DNA of 34,580 nucleotides, taken from contig JAIORV010000102.1 in NCBI GenBank assembly GCA_021107945.1, forward strand, positions 1-34,580, in the 5' to 3' direction. Within the stretch, counting starts at the first letter, position 1. Each line of letters starts with the position of its first letter. A program made the translations under genes and the position numbers. The notes under the pieces were generated by a model. The model did not search any database and had not been told where the DNA came from. It worked only from the letters and a program-made list of their open reading frames with translations. Shown here piece by piece: positions 8,031 to 16,430 of the stretch. Origin of the DNA: Vulcanimicrobiota bacterium. GTDB taxonomy: Bacteria > Vulcanimicrobiota > JAJTBE01.

Positions 8031-9383
8031 ATGAAATCGGGTTATAAATATAAATACCTCACACAGGGTAATGTTTCCAGCAGTCTCTTGAAACTCGCAC
8101 TTCCCTCGATGTTTGCCCTGGTTTTACATAATGTATTCGGACTTGTTGACATTTATTTTATAGGGAAACTGGGCAGTGAGCAACTTGCCGCGGTGGCGAT
8201 GAGTAGTCTTCTGGTAAGGTTTATTATTACCTTTGTATTCGGAGCTTCGCTTGGCACGGTAGCCCTGGTTTCGAGATTTCAGGGAACCGGTAATAGAGAA
8301 AAGGCAAGTGATGTGGGCAGGCAATCGGTTTACCTTGCATTTCTTCTCTATATTATTGTTGCAACGTTAATTAATATTGCCCTGGAACCCCTGCTTGTCT
8401 TTCTCGGAGCAAAATCCTCATTTTTACCCAATGCCCTTGTATATGCCCGGATAATAATTTTCGGCAGTATTATCCTGTTCATCAGCAGCGCAATAAATGC
8501 ATTCCTCAGAGGCAGCGGTGACGCGATGACCCCGATGTGGGCGCTTATTATTGCAGTTGTGCTAAATGTCATACTTGATCCTATCTTTATCTTCGGTTAT
8601 ATGGGGGTTCCAGCTCTCGGAGTTGCCGGATCGGCAATTGCAACCGTCATATCACGGGCGGTGGGAATGCTGTTCCTCATTTATCATATATTATTCAGCA
8701 AAAGAGAGCTTTCATTCTCAATTTTTCCTGTGAAGCCAGATTTTTCTATAATGTGGCGAATACTTCGAATCGGGGTATTCGGTTCAATACAGGGAATGGT
8801 CAGGAATCTCTCCTCTCTTGCGCTGGTGAAGATAATCTCGGAATACGGCACAGCGGTCATTGCCGCGTATGGCGTGATCGTCAGACTCAGAATGTCCGTA
8901 CTCCTGCCGATAATGGGTTTGAGTATGGCTACAGCGATAATGGTGGGACAAAACCTAGGAGCGGGAAAACCGGAAAGATCAAATAGCGCGGCCTGGCTTT
9001 CGATTGCGTATGGAGAAATTCTGATGCTTGTGGGTATGGTGTTATTCTTTTTTAAGGGTGGAGATTTCGTTTCTTTCTTCAATAAAGATCCTGATGTGAT
9101 TGCAAACGGCGCGCTCTATTTTCATTACTTCGCTCCGGCACTTATTTTGGCTTGTGTTTCAATTATTCTGGAGAGGGCGTTAAGCGGCGCGGGCGACACT
9201 ATTTCACCGATGATAATCACAATTGTTTTCACTCTTTTCCTGAGAATCGGACTCGCTCTTTATCTCAAGAAATTTCTCGGATTAGATGGAGTATGGATTG
9301 CATGCGCAATATCAATCGTTATTCAGGGACTGGTGACCGCAGGATGGTTTAAAATGGGTTTCTGGAAGAAAAAGAAAGTCTAA
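8031..9383 (+). CDS. MATE family efflux transporter
   Basis: Inner-membrane antiporter of the MATE/MOP superfamily, exporting cationic or drug-like compounds using an ion gradient; substrate unknown. The 450 aa length and about 12 hydrophobic segments fit. The N-terminal half has GLVDIYFIGKLGSEQLAAVA and FLRGSGDAMTPMWALI, and the C-terminal half repeats the pattern with ALSGAGDTISPMIITIV, showing the two-fold symmetry of the family. Upstream sequence has only a weak GAGGA motif (8017-8021). It lies 51 bases after radA and is probably read through from it. Confidence 0.93.
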   Translation: MKSGYKYKYLTQGNVSSSLLKLALPSMFALVLHNVFGLVDIYFIGKLGSEQLAAVAMSSLLVRFIITFVFGASLGTVALVSRFQGTGNREKASDVGRQSVYLAFLLYIIVATLINIALEPLLVFLGAKSSFLPNALVYARIIIFGSIILFISSAINAFLRGSGDAMTPMWALIIAVVLNVILDPIFIFGYMGVPALGVAGSAIATVISRAVGMLFLIYHILFSKRELSFSIFPVKPDFSIMWRILRIGVFGSIQGMVRNLSSLALVKIISEYGTAVIAAYGVIVRLRMSVLLPIMGLSMATAIMVGQNLGAGKPERSNSAAWLSIAYGEILMLVGMVLFFFKGGDFVSFFNKDPDVIANGALYFHYFAPALILACVSIILERALSGAGDTISPMIITIVFTLFLRIGLALYLKKFLGLDGVWIACAISIVIQGLVTAGWFKMGFWKKKKV

Positions 9384-9640
9384 GCAGTGTCCAAAAAACC
9401 TTATACTGCAGATTTACTATAAACCCTAAAAATGTATTTGGAATTCTACAATTACCGTATAATAGCTTATTATCGGTAAAAGAGTGCATTTCTCGTCAAC
9501 ATAAAACCATATCGGAGAATGCCTGAAATATGATGTGCATAATTTGCAGTAAATCCTGCCTACAGTAGATTCTCTGTGCCTGCGCTGAACTTGTTTCAGT
9601 GTCCTCTGTGGTGAAAAAATACGTGCATATTGTACTATCC

Positions 9641-9690
9641 GTTTATCAGGATGAGGACATCCCTCCTACAGATTCGGGCTGCTTTATCAG
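9641..9690 (-). repeat. GTAG-headed REP-like palindrome, near-identical to 28785-28834
   Basis: On the minus strand it reads CCCGAATCTGTAGGAGGGAT and continues through a GGGATG-TCCT-CATCCT hairpin to GATAAAC. Over 38 bases it differs from 28797-28834 at one position, and the homology extends about 12 bases further upstream. The two copies are 19 kb apart. Confidence 0.8.
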
Positions 9691-9833
9691 TTTTCCGAAT
9701 CCCTTTGTGGTCCCTGAAAACGAGTTCCCTGAAATAAATTCAGGGCAGGCAGGGCAGGCTTTTGCGGTAAAAAAATGTCATCAAAGATTAGGGTTTTAAC
9801 CGGGGAAAGAAGGGAATAATTGCCCCCCAGTTT

Positions 9834-9960
9834 GTCCCATGAGAATAACCCCCGGTTTTAACCGGGGGAAAGAAAGGAATCCTACCTCCCTTACTTTCTT
9901 AGCCACTTCAGTGGCTTCCCTGTAAGGAATGCAGGAAGGGCAACCGCTCCCCATCTTCAA
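9834..9960. repeat. CCCCCGGTT palindrome repeat unit
   Basis: Contains CATGAGAATAACCCCCGG, the 9-bp-arm palindrome at 9849-9868, then GCCACT-TC-AGTGGC (9902-9915) and TTCCCTGTAAGGAATGCAGG. The first part is found again (reverse orientation) at 20058-20095 and at 28873-28912. The second part corresponds to GACGCTTCAGCGTC at 28940-28953. Confidence 0.65.
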
Positions 9961-10011
9961 AAAAAGATCTTGGACTATAAACTGTTCTATAATTAAAGAT
10001 GTCCATTTCTT

Positions 10012-10072
10012 CTGCGGCGAGACGCCGCAGCTACCGACATTGTTATAATGGTGGGGGCGGCAGACCGCCGCC
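10012..10072. repeat. GC-rich palindromic repeat, copy 2 (inverted relative to 5012-5076)
   Basis: CTGCGGCG-AGA-CGCCGCAG is a perfect 8-bp stem with a 3-base loop, followed by CTACCGACATTGT, ATAATGGTGGGGG and a GGCGG-CAGA-CCGCC stem. In copy 1 the equivalent stem keeps pairing through G-T pairs only, so this copy has the stronger structure. Confidence 0.75.
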
Positions 10073-10421
10073 CAATCAACGAAAATTCTTGTAGGAGTGG
10101 TATCTTGAAAATCAAGGTTGTCAGTCTATCTTGTGTTAGGGGCTGAATAATTTGAAGCATAGAAATTAAATTATTTTATAAAAAGTCTTTGTTTTATCAA
10201 TCATACCAAGACTTCAAGCGGATTTACGCGATTGAAATTATAATATTGTTGAAAATTTTCTGAAATATCACAGATGTTCTCTGTTCACATGATGATAAAT
10301 GAAGGATAATTGAAGTGGCAGGTGAACTTATTTAGGGTTAGAAATTGGGTTTATTAACTCAATGGCTTGTTTGTTGTTATTGGATTTAAGTTATTTTTAT
10401 CAAATTATTTTGGTGTAATAT

Positions 10422-13400
10422 ATGGAATGTTCTCATTGTGGCACAAAAAATAGAGGAACGGCAAAATACTGCCTGGGTTGTGGCGGAATGCTTGGTGAAG
10501 CCAAGCCTGCGACACAAGAGGTTGAGTTTTCTGCTTCCCCAAAAATAAAAAAAGCGTCCAGTCCACAGATTATTCAAAAAGGACGCTATCTTGTTATTCA
10601 AAAGCTGGGCTCCGGTGGAATGAGCAGGCTTTATCTCGCGCGTGATACAAAAATGGATTTTAATGTAGTTGTGAAGGAAATGTCTCCGCCACAAAATTAC
10701 CCGGAAAAAACCAAGTATTTTCTGGAAAAATTCAAAAATGAAGCTAAAATGCTTTACCGCTTGAGACATAGGGGAATACCAAGAGTTACCGATTATTTCG
10801 CCGAAAGTGATAAATATTATATGGTGATGGAGTATATCGAGGGAGAGAATTTTGGTGATATACTAAAAAATCGAACTGTACAACAGATTTCAATAGAAGA
10901 AATGTTTAACTGGATGGGGAGGATCCTGGAGATTCTCAAGTTTTTGCATAGTCAAAATCCTCTCATATTTCATAGGGATGTTAAGCCTGCAAATTTTATG
11001 CTTAATTCAAATGGAGACGTCTTTCTTGTGGATTTTGGCGTTGCGAAAGCTATCATGCCGGATGAAGCCCATACGGCTATCGGGACCATTGGTTATGCAT
11101 CGCCTGAACACTATACCGGGAAGTTTATCAAATCCTCCGATATATATAGTCTTGGAGCTTCATTTCACTATTTGCTCACAGGTGACAATCCACGATATCG
11201 CACACCTTTCGATTTTCCAACTCTGTCATCTTACAGGAAAGATATCACAAAAGATATTGATGAAATTTTCAACAAGATACTTGATAAGGATTCAAAAAAA
11301 CGTTATCAATCGGTGGAAGAATTGCTGGAAATTTTTTCAAAAGCAAAGAGAAGATACTTTAATTTGAAGGAAGCCAAGATTATATCTATTCATCCGTCAG
11401 AGACTGAAATTCCTGCAGGTGAAGAGGAAGTTGAATCAACAGGAGACGTTATTCCGCCGCCAAGAGAAACGAACAGACTTATGCTTCCCATTATGAAAAA
11501 ATCCAGGCGTCCGTCAAAACAAGCCTTCAAAAGAAAACTCAAGAATTCCGGCGAAAAACTTGGCAAGAAATCAGACATGGAAGTTACTCTGGTTGTTGGT
11601 GCGGAAACAAAAGAAAAATCGGGAATAGCTGCCATTAATGATGACGATACTATTGTTGATCTTAAAGGGACAATAAAAGAAGAGCAGATACCGGAAGCAC
11701 CGGCGGTGGAAAAACCTGACGCAAAGAAAAAATTTGACAAGGCAAATCAAGGGAAATACTTTGAAAGTATAATTGCGGTGGAACCAATAGAACTGGAAAA
11801 ATCCGGAATTATTTCTCAAAAAGCGGAAGAAGTGGTTGAAGAAGCGGCTGTTGAAACTCCGCCCCAGAAAGCAAAAGAAGAGAAACAAACGAAAGGGCGT
11901 CTCTCCCAAACGAGAAGCGGGAAAGTATCAAGTTCCCGCCCGCCTGCAAGGGGAAAACAGAAGAGGTATCCAATACCAAACACTCCGCAGGCTTCTTCTG
12001 CTATTGCCAAAAAAGGTGGACCCCAAAAAAAGGAAATAATATCTTCAAAGCAATCTAAATATGTTGCTCCTGCACCCGGGAGAATCCCTATAAAGGTTGA
12101 TAAAAGGGACCTACCGGAAAGGCCAAGTCAAAAACGTCTCACACGACCTGTTGTAAAGAAAACACCGGAGGCCGAGAAAGGAAGAACCGCAGAGGAAGAA
12201 ATAACTCCTGTTCAAATAGATCAATCTCAAACTCCCGACTATCAAAAAACAAGAATAACATCTTCGAGAGAGTTTGATGAGTTCTCGGAGATCGGCACGG
12301 CAGGTAAAATATGGAATACAATCAAGCGGAACAAGCTCCTGGTTGCATTGATAGTTTTGTCCTTCATTTTGTTGGTCGGCGGGGTTGCTTACGTGGCTGT
12401 AAAGAGTGAAAAATCCAAAAAACCTAAGCCTTCACCGACAAAGGTTCTTCTTGATCCTGAGTTTGAATCATTATTACAAAAAGCTAGAAGAGAAAATGCC
12501 CTTGGAAATGCAGGCGAGGCAATAAAATTATACTCCCGGTTGGTCAAGGATAAGTCTGACTTTGCTGAAGCTTATCTTGAGCGAGGTATAATCTACTTTA
12601 ATAAAGGCAATTATAATAAGGCATATACTGATTTCGAAAAAACAATTTCCCTGGATTCCAAGAAGACAAAAGCTCATTTTTTCAAGGGGAAGATAGCTCT
12701 TAAAAAAGGTGATAGTAAAGGTGCTTATGCGGAATTCAGCATTTCGATCAACCAGGAAAAGGAAAACATCGATGCATACTATTACAGGGGAATAGCCTTG
12801 CTGAGAAAAGGAGATTATTCCAGAGCTATTAGCGATTTTGAATCGGTGAGGCATAAAGACGCCAGCTACAAAGGTCTGAGTAAGCATCTTGCCCAATCAT
12901 ATTACATGCGGGGAAAGGAAGCCCTGAAAAAAGGAAAATATGACGGGGCTATACTTGATTTCAAAGAAACCTTAAAGGCGTCATCGGGCAAGAAAGAAGT
13001 AATAAATGGACTGATAAAAGCATATTTGAGTCGCGGTACGAAAGATTTTAAAAATAAAGATTACAATTCCGCGATTGATGATTTCAACGCCCTGTTAGCT
13101 CTCGATAAAAGCAATAAAGATGCCAAAAAGAAGCTATTGAAAGCCCATTTTGCCAGGGGGAAGAAACGACTCAATTCGAAGAACCCTCAGGGTGCAATCA
13201 AGGATTTCAATATAGTTTTAAAAGAAGAGCCTGGGAATATTCAAGCGCTTTTTGCAAGAGCCGGAGCTTATGCGGCAAGGAATGAAACTACAAAGATAAT
13301 AGTCGATCTTAAAAAAGTGCTTTCTATTGACCCAAAAAACAAGAAGGCAAAGACTGAATTGATCAAGGCTCTATATGAGCAGGGAATGAAATACGAGCAG

Positions 13401-14084
13401 GAAGAAAAATATCGAAAAGCTATACCTGCCTATGATAATATAATCAAACTGGACCCAAAAGCAGTTGATGCATACAGACTGAGGGGGGGAGCATATTCGA
13501 GAATGGGACAGTTGAACAGAGCTGTCGGTGATTTCAAGGCAGCATTGAAGCTCAACCCTGAGCATGTTGAAACAAAGCAGGACCTCTCAAGAACTCTGGG
13601 TAAGAGAGCCAGAAAACTTGCCAGGTCGGGTAATTTCAGAGATGCTGTTGTCGATGTTGAAATTGCTTTAAAATTGTCTCCATCCGATAAATCCATCCAA
13701 AAAGAATATTCCCGAATAATGACCAAGATGGGAGAAAAAATGCTCAAGAACAGAAATCCTCGGAGATCCATCAGGGCATTTTCAAAAGCATTGAAGTATG
13801 ACAGGGAGAATAAATTTGCATTTATCTATAGGGGAGGAGCATACCTCCTAATGAATAAGACCGAGCTTGCTCTGCGAGATTGCTGGAAAGCAATTGAGCT
13901 TGACAACGATTTTGCACTTGCATACTTGATCAGAGGGGATACGTATTTCCAGAAGAAAGATGTGAAAAATGCACTTAATGACTGGGAGCAAGTTATAAGA
14001 CTGTTGCCAGGATCGAATCTGGCGAAGCAAGCAAGAAAAAGGCTGTCCTCTTTACCCGCGCATGTTGTTCCACCTTCCAGATGA
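10422..14084 (+). CDS. Zinc ribbon - Ser/Thr protein kinase - TM - TPR protein
   Basis: Eukaryotic-like (Hanks-type) kinase of 1220 aa. N-terminal zinc ribbon: C3-x2-C6 ... C17-x2-C20. Kinase domain about 54-310: Gly loop LGSGGMSRLYLA, VVVKEM with Lys85, HRDVKPANF (Asp186, Lys188, Asn191), VDFGVAK (Asp204) and GTIGYASPEHY, so all catalytic residues are intact. Residues 320-630 are a long charged Pro/Lys-rich linker. One TM segment (~638-659) separates it from about 14 TPR units (~684-1210), probably extracytoplasmic. The design suggests a sensor whose outer TPRs bind protein or peptidoglycan partners; this is inference. The upstream ribosome binding site is weak (GGTG). The TGA stop lies in a GAGAAGTGGGA repeat and the lipoprotein gene converges on it 37 bases away. 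Confidence 0.9.
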   Translation: MECSHCGTKNRGTAKYCLGCGGMLGEAKPATQEVEFSASPKIKKASSPQIIQKGRYLVIQKLGSGGMSRLYLARDTKMDFNVVVKEMSPPQNYPEKTKYFLEKFKNEAKMLYRLRHRGIPRVTDYFAESDKYYMVMEYIEGENFGDILKNRTVQQISIEEMFNWMGRILEILKFLHSQNPLIFHRDVKPANFMLNSNGDVFLVDFGVAKAIMPDEAHTAIGTIGYASPEHYTGKFIKSSDIYSLGASFHYLLTGDNPRYRTPFDFPTLSSYRKDITKDIDEIFNKILDKDSKKRYQSVEELLEIFSKAKRRYFNLKEAKIISIHPSETEIPAGEEEVESTGDVIPPPRETNRLMLPIMKKSRRPSKQAFKRKLKNSGEKLGKKSDMEVTLVVGAETKEKSGIAAINDDDTIVDLKGTIKEEQIPEAPAVEKPDAKKKFDKANQGKYFESIIAVEPIELEKSGIISQKAEEVVEEAAVETPPQKAKEEKQTKGRLSQTRSGKVSSSRPPARGKQKRYPIPNTPQASSAIAKKGGPQKKEIISSKQSKYVAPAPGRIPIKVDKRDLPERPSQKRLTRPVVKKTPEAEKGRTAEEEITPVQIDQSQTPDYQKTRITSSREFDEFSEIGTAGKIWNTIKRNKLLVALIVLSFILLVGGVAYVAVKSEKSKKPKPSPTKVLLDPEFESLLQKARRENALGNAGEAIKLYSRLVKDKSDFAEAYLERGIIYFNKGNYNKAYTDFEKTISLDSKKTKAHFFKGKIALKKGDSKGAYAEFSISINQEKENIDAYYYRGIALLRKGDYSRAISDFESVRHKDASYKGLSKHLAQSYYMRGKEALKKGKYDGAILDFKETLKASSGKKEVINGLIKAYLSRGTKDFKNKDYNSAIDDFNALLALDKSNKDAKKKLLKAHFARGKKRLNSKNPQGAIKDFNIVLKEEPGNIQALFARAGAYAARNETTKIIVDLKKVLSIDPKNKKAKTELIKALYEQGMKYEQEEKYRKAIPAYDNIIKLDPKAVDAYRLRGGAYSRMGQLNRAVGDFKAALKLNPEHVETKQDLSRTLGKRARKLARSGNFRDAVVDVEIALKLSPSDKSIQKEYSRIMTKMGEKMLKNRNPRRSIRAFSKALKYDRENKFAFIYRGGAYLLMNKTELALRDCWKAIELDNDFALAYLIRGDTYFQKKDVKNALNDWEQVIRLLPGSNLAKQARKRLSSLPAHVVPPSR

Positions 14085-14119
14085 GAAATGAGAAGTGGGA
14101 AAAGGGAAGTGGGAAAAGT
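14081..14119. repeat. GAGAAGTGGGAAAAGGG repeat between convergent genes
   Basis: Purine-rich GATGAGAAATGAGAAGTGGG followed by AAAAGGGAAGTGGGAAAAG. Reverse-orientation relatives lie at 6548-6580, 26095-26142 and 28981-29008 (TTCCCACTTCCCACTTCTCA). It includes the kinase TGA stop and fills the whole gap to the next stop codon. Confidence 0.6.
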
Positions 14120-14121
14120 CA

Positions 14122-16428
14122 CTATTTATTACCGATACCATAAAAATACCCATCCTCACCACCGATAAGAATGACTCCCGTTCTTGAAATAACAGGCTCC
14201 GCCCTGAAATGACCGCCCATTTTATCCATACGCCATCGAATATCTCCATCAGGATTCATTGAAAGAATTCCGTCATCCGGAGCTACATAAATATTTCCTC
14301 TGCTATCCACTATGGGGGATGATTTTACCCGCTTTGCAATTTTCTTCTTCCATTTCAAACTGCCGTCGGGATTCAACGCCGCAAAAACCCCATCAACCAC
14401 TATAATGTAAATCGTGCCATCCCTTGCAAGGGCAGGGTTTCCCATAACCTCGTCATGGAACCTGTGCTTCCATTTCAGCTTTCCCGATGAATTGACCGCA
14501 AAGAGATACCCGTCCTCGGATATTATGTAAACATCGCCGTCGGGAGATATTACAGGCGAGAAGTCTCCCATTTCATAGCCGGCTTTGAATTTCCAGTCCA
14601 AAGTCCCGTCAGGCTTTACTTTATACAGAAACGTATCATTTGAGCCGATATAGATATTACCCTTATTGTCTATAGCCGGCGAGGAAAACAGTATCCTCTT
14701 TTCTGTCCTGAAATTCCATATCTCTTTTCCATTTTTGCTCAATGCGTGAATGGCATAATCCTCGCAGGCTATGTATAACCTGTCGTTGAGAATGGCGGGA
14801 GAGGATGACGTCTCGGCAGGCAGCTTATATGTCCATTTCTTCTCACCTGAGGAGTCAAGCGCTACAACCTCCCCGTTATCGCAGGCGACAAATACAGTGC
14901 CGTCGGAGTCTATGACCGGTGATGAATATATCCATGAGTCCATCTTGATTTTTTTCCTGATTTTCCCGTCAGCCTCGATGATAAATAGAGAGCCGTTCAG
15001 GTCGCCGAATATTATTCCGCCGTCGGGTAAAACTGCGGCGGATCCCCGGATCTCACCATCCGCCTTGATTTTAAAAAGTAATTCAGGCTTGTCGGGCCCC
15101 GATGCAAGCGTTCTGCCGGTGTTTTTCAAATCAAAACGGTATTGAAAAGCTTTTTTGTTGTTTTTTTTATCGGTATCCGCAATACCCGTGTTTTCTTTAT
15201 TTCCTATACAGTAAATCTTGCCTGATTCACTTCCGATATATAACCTTTTATCGGGGGCTGTCACAGGGTATGTGAGAAATCTATCGTTTTTAAATTTCAT
15301 AGTCCCTGATTTATTTCCATCTATATCAAAAATATGCAAGGCCTCTTGCCCCGATATGTATATTCTTGATTTTTTATCTATCGTGATTCCACCCGACACT
15401 TCCTTTTCAACCCATTTTTTCCACCTGAGCTTTCCCTCTGCGGTGTATGAAAGGAGAACGCCGTCAACGGCAACGGCATATAGATTGCCCCGGTCATCGA
15501 GGGACATTGGGGCGAATATCTCTTCATGTACTTTTATCGCCCATCTTTCTTTGCCCGCGGGATCAAGGGAAATAATTCTGTCGTCGGGTGTTGTGAAATA
15601 TATATTGCCCGACTCATCACAAAGAGGCGGGGAATTGAATGATGTTTTATCCTCAACCCGATATTTCCAGCCCTGATTTTTATTAACTCCCACGGAATAT
15701 ATAAAATGATCCTCATCCCCCAGGAGAATGTTTCCGTTTTTCAGGAGAAGAGGAGAAGAGGCGATTATCCTGTTCCCTACCACAATTTTTTTCATAACTT
15801 TCCCGCCAGGGGAAAACCCGTAAAGATACCCGTCTTCCGAGCCTGTATATATAATCCCACCTGATATTGTCGGCGATGAGGATGCCTCGCCGGGAAATTG
15901 ATGCTTCCATAGAATATCCCCGTTTTTTGATAAGGCGACAAATTTACCGTCGTCACATCCCACATATATATTGCCGTTTGATGCTATTGCGGCGGTGGAG
16001 TCCACCCAGTCATCAAGCTTTGTTTTCCACAACAGCTTTCCCACGGGGGAAACGGCATAAAAATTGGAATCACTGCTCCCGAAATATATATTGCCTTCTT
16101 TGTCTGTTACAGGGGCAAACTCTATTTTCCCTCCGGTTTTGAATTCCCATATTATGTCAAGCCTATCAGGTCCCTCAACGAAGCTTCTCCCGGAGTTCCT
16201 CAGGTCAAACCTCGCCTTTGGGGCGGCTGATTTCATGAGGGATATTACATCTTTTTCGTTATTACTTACTTTGCGAGGAGAAGGAGTGCTTCCGGAATAC
16301 ACATTCACGTCAGGCTTTTTCTCTATCTCCGATTTTCTTGCTCTTGATTGACAACCGGTTGTAAAAACAAGAAGAATTAAGGCAAACATGGAAATATACT
16401 TTAAATGATTCATGATGATTATTCTCAT
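14122..16428 (-). CDS. Lipoprotein with two tandem PQQ-like beta-propellers
   Basis: Role unknown; probably a scaffold or ligand-binding protein outside the cytoplasmic membrane. The start at 16428 has GGAGG 10 bases before it; a second ATG at 16413 is possible. A hydrophobic segment ends in VFTTGC (Cys26), a good lipobox. The rest is a series of BamB/PQQ-type blades with the pattern 'spav...dGniYvGs.dg.lyal...G...W...'. The protein is internally duplicated: ARFDLRNSGRSFVEGPD (about residue 72) recurs as YRFDLKNTGRTLASGPD (about 428), and each half ends in IGNK (about 410 and at the C-terminus). That is one whole propeller duplicated, 768 aa in total. It starts 2 bases after the stop of the molybdenum hydroxylase gene, so translation is likely coupled. 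Confidence 0.85.
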   Translation of the reverse strand: MRIIIMNHLKYISMFALILLVFTTGCQSRARKSEIEKKPDVNVYSGSTPSPRKVSNNEKDVISLMKSAAPKARFDLRNSGRSFVEGPDRLDIIWEFKTGGKIEFAPVTDKEGNIYFGSSDSNFYAVSPVGKLLWKTKLDDWVDSTAAIASNGNIYVGCDDGKFVALSKNGDILWKHQFPGEASSSPTISGGIIYTGSEDGYLYGFSPGGKVMKKIVVGNRIIASSPLLLKNGNILLGDEDHFIYSVGVNKNQGWKYRVEDKTSFNSPPLCDESGNIYFTTPDDRIISLDPAGKERWAIKVHEEIFAPMSLDDRGNLYAVAVDGVLLSYTAEGKLRWKKWVEKEVSGGITIDKKSRIYISGQEALHIFDIDGNKSGTMKFKNDRFLTYPVTAPDKRLYIGSESGKIYCIGNKENTGIADTDKKNNKKAFQYRFDLKNTGRTLASGPDKPELLFKIKADGEIRGSAAVLPDGGIIFGDLNGSLFIIEADGKIRKKIKMDSWIYSSPVIDSDGTVFVACDNGEVVALDSSGEKKWTYKLPAETSSSPAILNDRLYIACEDYAIHALSKNGKEIWNFRTEKRILFSSPAIDNKGNIYIGSNDTFLYKVKPDGTLDWKFKAGYEMGDFSPVISPDGDVYIISEDGYLFAVNSSGKLKWKHRFHDEVMGNPALARDGTIYIIVVDGVFAALNPDGSLKWKKKIAKRVKSSPIVDSRGNIYVAPDDGILSMNPDGDIRWRMDKMGGHFRAEPVISRTGVILIGGEDGYFYGIGNK

Positions 16429-16430
16429 CT

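Larger units (their letters stand above)
9384..10421. other. 1-kb intergenic region with no gene, rich in repeats
   Basis: No credible coding frame; a 66-codon open frame at 9599-9799 is made of repeat sequence. Contents in order: imperfect hairpin TACCGTATAATA / TATTATCGGTA (9453-9478); CTCTGTG ... CTCTGTGGTGAA hairpin repeat (9568-9614); GTAG-headed palindrome on the minus strand (9641-9690); a CTTTGTGG ... TTTGCGGTAA fragment (9702-9771); CCCCCGGTTTTAACCGGGGG palindrome (9849-9868) and GCCACTTCAGTGGC (9902-9915); GC-rich palindrome (10012-10072). The final 280 bases (10140-10421) are AT-rich leader of the kinase gene, where I see no convincing promoter. Confidence 0.75.
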
